Shown: in pieces, positions 59,991 through 62,916 of the stretch
How the letters are laid out: every line of letters starts with the position of its first letter
How positions within the stretch are numbered: position 1 is the first letter of the stretch
NCBI GenBank assembly: GCA_902537445.1
Contig: CACBBI010000005.1
Coordinates: forward strand, 1-62,916
Reading direction: 5' to 3'
DNA from: an uncultured Prochlorococcus sp.
GTDB lineage: Bacteria > Cyanobacteriota > Cyanobacteriia > PCC-6307 > Cyanobiaceae
Length of the DNA stretch: 62,916 nt
Notes under the pieces: model-generated
What the model saw: only the letters and a program-made list of their open reading frames with translations
Database searches by the model: none
What the model was told of the DNA's origin: nothing
Made by a program: the position numbers and the translations under genes

Positions 59991-60656
59991 ATGAATTATT
60001 TAACTCATCAATTACTAAAAAAGGAAGAAGTTGAAATACTAAAGGCAAACTTAGACAAAAAAAGTTTGCCTTGGGAAGATGGAAAAAAAACTGCCGGTAG
60101 CCATGCATCAAGTGTTAAATATAATTTGCAATTGGATAAAAATTCAGAAACTTCAAAGAAATATACCCAATTAATTATTAAAAAAATTCTGGCAAATTCA
60201 TTAATAAAAAGTTTTGCTTTACCTAAAAAAATTCATGGCATGATGTTCACCAAGGCATTAAAAAATATGAAATATGGTCACCATATTGATAATCCTTTTA
60301 TGTCAACAGGCAGATCAGATTTGTCATTCACTATAGCTTTAACTCAAAAAGATAATTATGAGGGTGGAGAGTTAATCATTGAAACAATGAATTCAGAAGA
60401 AAAATTTAAATTAAATCAGGGAGAAATAATTATATATCCTAGTTCTTACTTGCATTCAGTTAATGAAGTAAAAAATGGTGAAAGAATAGTATGCGTAGGA
60501 TGGATAGAAAGTTATGTCAAATCTCCTGAGGAAAGGGAATATCTATTTGATCTTGATACAGGTGCTAGAGGACTACTAGCAAAATATGGGAGGATGGACG
60601 AAATTGATCTCATTTTCAAATCCTATTCAAATTTCCTGAGACTGTTAGGTGATTAA
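59991..60656 (+). CDS. piuC: PiuC-type iron/2-oxoglutarate-dependent hydroxylase, 221 aa
   Basis: Iron ligands HHID (His98, Asp100) and His155 in SSYLHSVNEV, with Arg165 (NGERIV) for 2-oxoglutarate, plus YEGGELII. These PKHD-type hydroxylases are linked to iron uptake in many bacteria; the substrate is unknown. It is divergent from futA, and near a porin, forming an iron group. Length normal. Confidence 0.88.
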   Translation: MNYLTHQLLKKEEVEILKANLDKKSLPWEDGKKTAGSHASSVKYNLQLDKNSETSKKYTQLIIKKILANSLIKSFALPKKIHGMMFTKALKNMKYGHHIDNPFMSTGRSDLSFTIALTQKDNYEGGELIIETMNSEEKFKLNQGEIIIYPSSYLHSVNEVKNGERIVCVGWIESYVKSPEEREYLFDLDTGARGLLAKYGRMDEIDLIFKSYSNFLRLLGD

Positions 60657-60731
60657 TGGATCATTTTATACAAAGATTAGAAAATTTTTTAGAGATATTT
60701 AGAATAAAATCATAACTTTAAAAAATTTAAA

Positions 60732-60959
60732 ATGCCAAAAAAAAGTTCAATTAGATTATTTATAGCCGCAACTAGCGCGCTAGCACTTTCCTCACCTGTT
60801 AGTGGAGGTGAAAATGATTTAGGGGGGCTAAAAGAATGGAATACTGATATGTCTATTGATGCAGAATTTGTCTTAGATAAAGAAGCTCAGAAAATAGCTG
60901 ATGAAGCTGCTGAATCTAGTACTTGCATTCCAATAGGAGAAGGTGAAAACTGCTGGTAG
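60732..60959 (+). CDS. small secreted protein, 75 aa
   Basis: Signal peptide (SSIRLFIAATSALALSSPVSG), then acidic mature part and a C-terminal STCIPIGEGENCW with two cysteines that could form a disulfide loop. It is between piuC and the porin; a periplasmic role in the same uptake is a guess. Terminator at 60977 follows. Confidence 0.6.
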   Translation: MPKKSSIRLFIAATSALALSSPVSGGENDLGGLKEWNTDMSIDAEFVLDKEAQKIADEAAESSTCIPIGEGENCW

Positions 60960-60976
60960 TTTTTAAAAATTTCAGA

Positions 60977-61013
60977 CAAAAAAAGGGTCTCAAATCTGAG
61001 ACCCTTTTTTTTT
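60977..61013. terminator. bidirectional terminator
   Basis: AGGGTCTCA-AATC-TGAGACCCT stem with A-run on the left and T-run on the right, between convergent genes. Confidence 0.88.
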
Positions 61014-61023
61014 AATTCTAAAT

Positions 61024-62328
61024 TTAGAATTTGAAAGTTGTAGTTAAAACAGCACCAAACACATCATTATATGTTGTTTTGTATGTATCTGTTCCTCCAA
61101 AGATTGCTGGAGTAACCTCTATAGATTCATTTGGTCTAAATGAGTAATAAATCTCCCAGAGGAATGGATCAATATTAGCCAATGTAGTACCAGAAGCAGC
61201 TTCAGTGGCATCGATAGGTTGTCCTACAGCAATACCAATCTTGTCGTCTGCTTGGAACATGTCTGCCCAATTAAGACCAACAGTAAAACCACTAGCTTCA
61301 GTGATTGTATGACCAGTGAAACTCATAGTGTCATAACCTAGAGAAATTGAAGGTACAGCAGTACCAGTTTCTTCAGGTCTCCACCATCCTCTTAAAGCAA
61401 CAGAATCAGACTTTACTGAAGTATCGCCTGCACCATTTGAGACTTCATATGTTGAGAAATAGGACCAAGAATTCCATCCTCTCTGTGTTGATAAAGTGGC
61501 TGATAGATGGTAATTATCATCTGTATATGCAAGTTGAGCATTTACTTTATTCTGATCTTCTGCTGTGAAGAAGCCTTTAGAAGCACTGGTAGCTCCCTTA
61601 GAGTTTCCTGTAACACTAGCAGCAAAACCATTATCCGCTACATACTTAAGACCAACACCAGTAGAGGTACTCGCACCAAAGGCTGCACCATGTCCACCTA
61701 GCTTGAATGCTTTCAATGCCCCAGGCTTATAGACTGATGGAGTAGCTGCAAGCATATAGTAGTTCTCAATCTTTGGACCTATTGTTGCAGTAACCTTATC
61801 TGTAACAGGGAAGGTATACCAGATCTTATCTACATTAAAACTATCTCCGGTATCCTTAGCCTCAATGTGGTAGGTATCTGGCTTTGAAGTGAATGAGCTC
61901 TTCCATCCATCACCAGCTTTAAGTCTTACATATAAATTATCATCACCAGTAAAACTTGTATTCAAGTTCATCTGATAAACATAATTAGATGTAATTCTCT
62001 CTTGATGGTTAGTTCCTGTATTTGCACCGTTGTCTACAGTACCGATAGCGAAAACAGCTTTACCATCTAATGTAGTGGTGTCAGAGAAGCCACCAGCTTC
62101 GTATTCATTTGTTCTAGCCTCAAGGCCATCTAGGCGTCCTTTAAGGTTTGCAATATCTTCACTAACGTCGTTAATGAAAGTTTTACTGTCAAGTCTTGAA
62201 GATTTTTTTTGGCTACGACTGTAGCCATTCATTTCTTCAATATTGACAACATCGGAAGCTTGAGCAGCAATTGGAGCTATTAAACTCAAAGATGCCCCTG
62301 CAACCAACATTTGTTGGAAGAGTTTCAT
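61024..62328 (-). CDS. outer-membrane porin (SomA/OprB-like), 434 aa
   Basis: Signal peptide (FQQMLVAGASLSLIAPIAAQ), a short helical linker with coiled-coil character (DVSEDIANLKGRLDGLEAR), then a 16-strand-type barrel with alternating strands and a C-terminal Phe (LTTTFKF). The SLH domain of larger cyanobacterial porins is missing, as in Prochlorococcus. It admits small solutes. GTGAGGT precedes the ATG, and TACAGTATAGATACC upstream may hold the -10 box. Codon use looks highly expressed. Confidence 0.85.
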   Translation of the reverse strand: MKLFQQMLVAGASLSLIAPIAAQASDVVNIEEMNGYSRSQKKSSRLDSKTFINDVSEDIANLKGRLDGLEARTNEYEAGGFSDTTTLDGKAVFAIGTVDNGANTGTNHQERITSNYVYQMNLNTSFTGDDNLYVRLKAGDGWKSSFTSKPDTYHIEAKDTGDSFNVDKIWYTFPVTDKVTATIGPKIENYYMLAATPSVYKPGALKAFKLGGHGAAFGASTSTGVGLKYVADNGFAASVTGNSKGATSASKGFFTAEDQNKVNAQLAYTDDNYHLSATLSTQRGWNSWSYFSTYEVSNGAGDTSVKSDSVALRGWWRPEETGTAVPSISLGYDTMSFTGHTITEASGFTVGLNWADMFQADDKIGIAVGQPIDATEAASGTTLANIDPFLWEIYYSFRPNESIEVTPAIFGGTDTYKTTYNDVFGAVLTTTFKF

Positions 62329-62466
62329 TGTACCTCACACTAAAGTAACCCACTAAAAATGGGTATCTATACTGTATCGAGCGTAACCAAAAAGGAAAGA
62401 AAAATAAGTTTCAATTCTGTGTATCTTTTGATACGAATAAATAATTTTATATCGAAAATAACTACG

Positions 62467-62916
62467 CTATTTTTTTAATGGATAACCCAAAGATTCTCTT
62501 TCCTCAACCCAAGATGATGCAACTTCTCTTGCTAATTTTCTAATCTTTTCAATATATTGAGCACGATCAGTTACAGATATTACGCCTCTAGCATCAAGCA
62601 AATTAAATGTATGACTACACTTTAACACATAATCAAGCGAGGGGTAAGTAAGCTTTTTCTCAATTAATGAATTTGCTTCATCTTGATATATCTCAAATAA
62701 TTGCCTAAGATTTTCAGCACTAGATTCAGTAAAATTATAAGAGCATTGACTTTTTTCAAATTGAAGCCAAATATCGCGATATTTCAAATCTTTGTTCCAA
62801 TTTAAGTCCCAGATACTTTCCTTATCTTGCAAGAACATTGCAATCCTCTCTAGTCCATAAGTAATTTCAATTGGGATCGGATTGCAATCTATACCTCCGC
62901 ATTGTTGGAAATAAGT
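62467..62916 (-). CDS. glyQ: glycyl-tRNA synthetase alpha subunit, C-terminal part
   Basis: The gene runs off the right end of the window; 149 C-terminal residues are visible. [20 protein letters not shown], then [10 protein letters not shown] and [15 protein letters not shown] are GlyQ class II catalytic blocks. The alpha subunit pairs with GlyS. Confidence 0.92.
   Translation of the reverse strand, partial: TYFQQCGGIDCNPIPIEITYGLERIAMFLQDKESIWDLNWNKDLKYRDIWLQFEKSQCSYNFTESSAENLRQLFEIYQDEANSLIEKKLTYPSLDYVLKCSHTFNLLDARGVISVTDRAQYIEKIRKLAREVASSWVEERESLGYPLKK

Overview
The window is a piece of the chromosome of a high-light-adapted Prochlorococcus (picocyanobacterium). It is strongly A+T rich and has tightly packed small genes. 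Its gene content is diagnostic: overlapping psbD-psbC, ycf4, ycf39, petM, a split pntA, an NADPH-thioredoxin reductase fused to thioredoxin (NTRC), many high-light-inducible (hli) genes, and small DUF families (DUF3303, DUF3764, DUF2839, DUF3721) largely confined to marine picocyanobacteria. The genus rests on these families and on composition. No 16S gene is present, so I do not name a strain.

Positions 1 to about 29.8 kb are accessory, island-like sequence. The first 8.1 kb holds three partial copies of the 3' half of a proline tRNA (1025-1073, 3073-3111, 8044-8092), the footprint left by elements that integrate at tRNA genes. Between them lie hli genes and a minus-strand set of very small membrane proteins, one of which carries a cytochrome b559 beta (PsbF)-like segment whose haem-ligand histidine position is asparagine. 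Two related structured RNA-like elements that end in terminator-type hairpins follow. From 8.3 to 10.9 kb are a glycosyltransferase-GtrA fusion and a DUF2079 membrane protein. From 11 to 29 kb are many proteins of 30-120 residues, several decayed genes, a pseudouridine synthase (RluF), an SRAP protein, an Nramp-like transporter, a sodium-dependent (NSS) transporter, SelO, and a second hli cluster. One gene of that second cluster is almost identical over 193 bp to its counterpart at 2.2 kb.

Positions 29.8 to 55.2 kb are core genome: ychF, a membrane fusion protein, polA, cysS, dxr, a YheT-type hydrolase, pntB-pntA2-pntA1, NTRC, infA, ycf39, petM, ilvH, a lipoprotein cyclophilin, ycf4, psbD-psbC, maf, cobQ and a ferredoxin overlapping cobQ. 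Positions 55.2 to 58.7 kb form another small variable segment (rhomboid, CP12-like small protein, lipoprotein beta-barrel, type IV pilin-like protein) ending at tRNA-Ser(CGA). The window closes with an iron-acquisition group (futA-type binding protein, piuC-type hydroxylase, secreted small protein, porin) and the 3' part of glyQ.

The main unexplained signals are: (i) a promoter-like sequence, TTGACAGTCGATCTAAAATAA, repeated about eight times, mostly upstream of small stress-type genes; (ii) the duplicated RNA-like elements near 3.65-4.0 kb; (iii) the haem-less PsbF-like mini-operon; (iv) several genes whose family-conserved or signal-peptide N-termini can only begin at ATT or ATA; and (v) a pilin gene out of frame at an A9 run. 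All assignments come from reading the sequence and from remembered family features; no database search was run.
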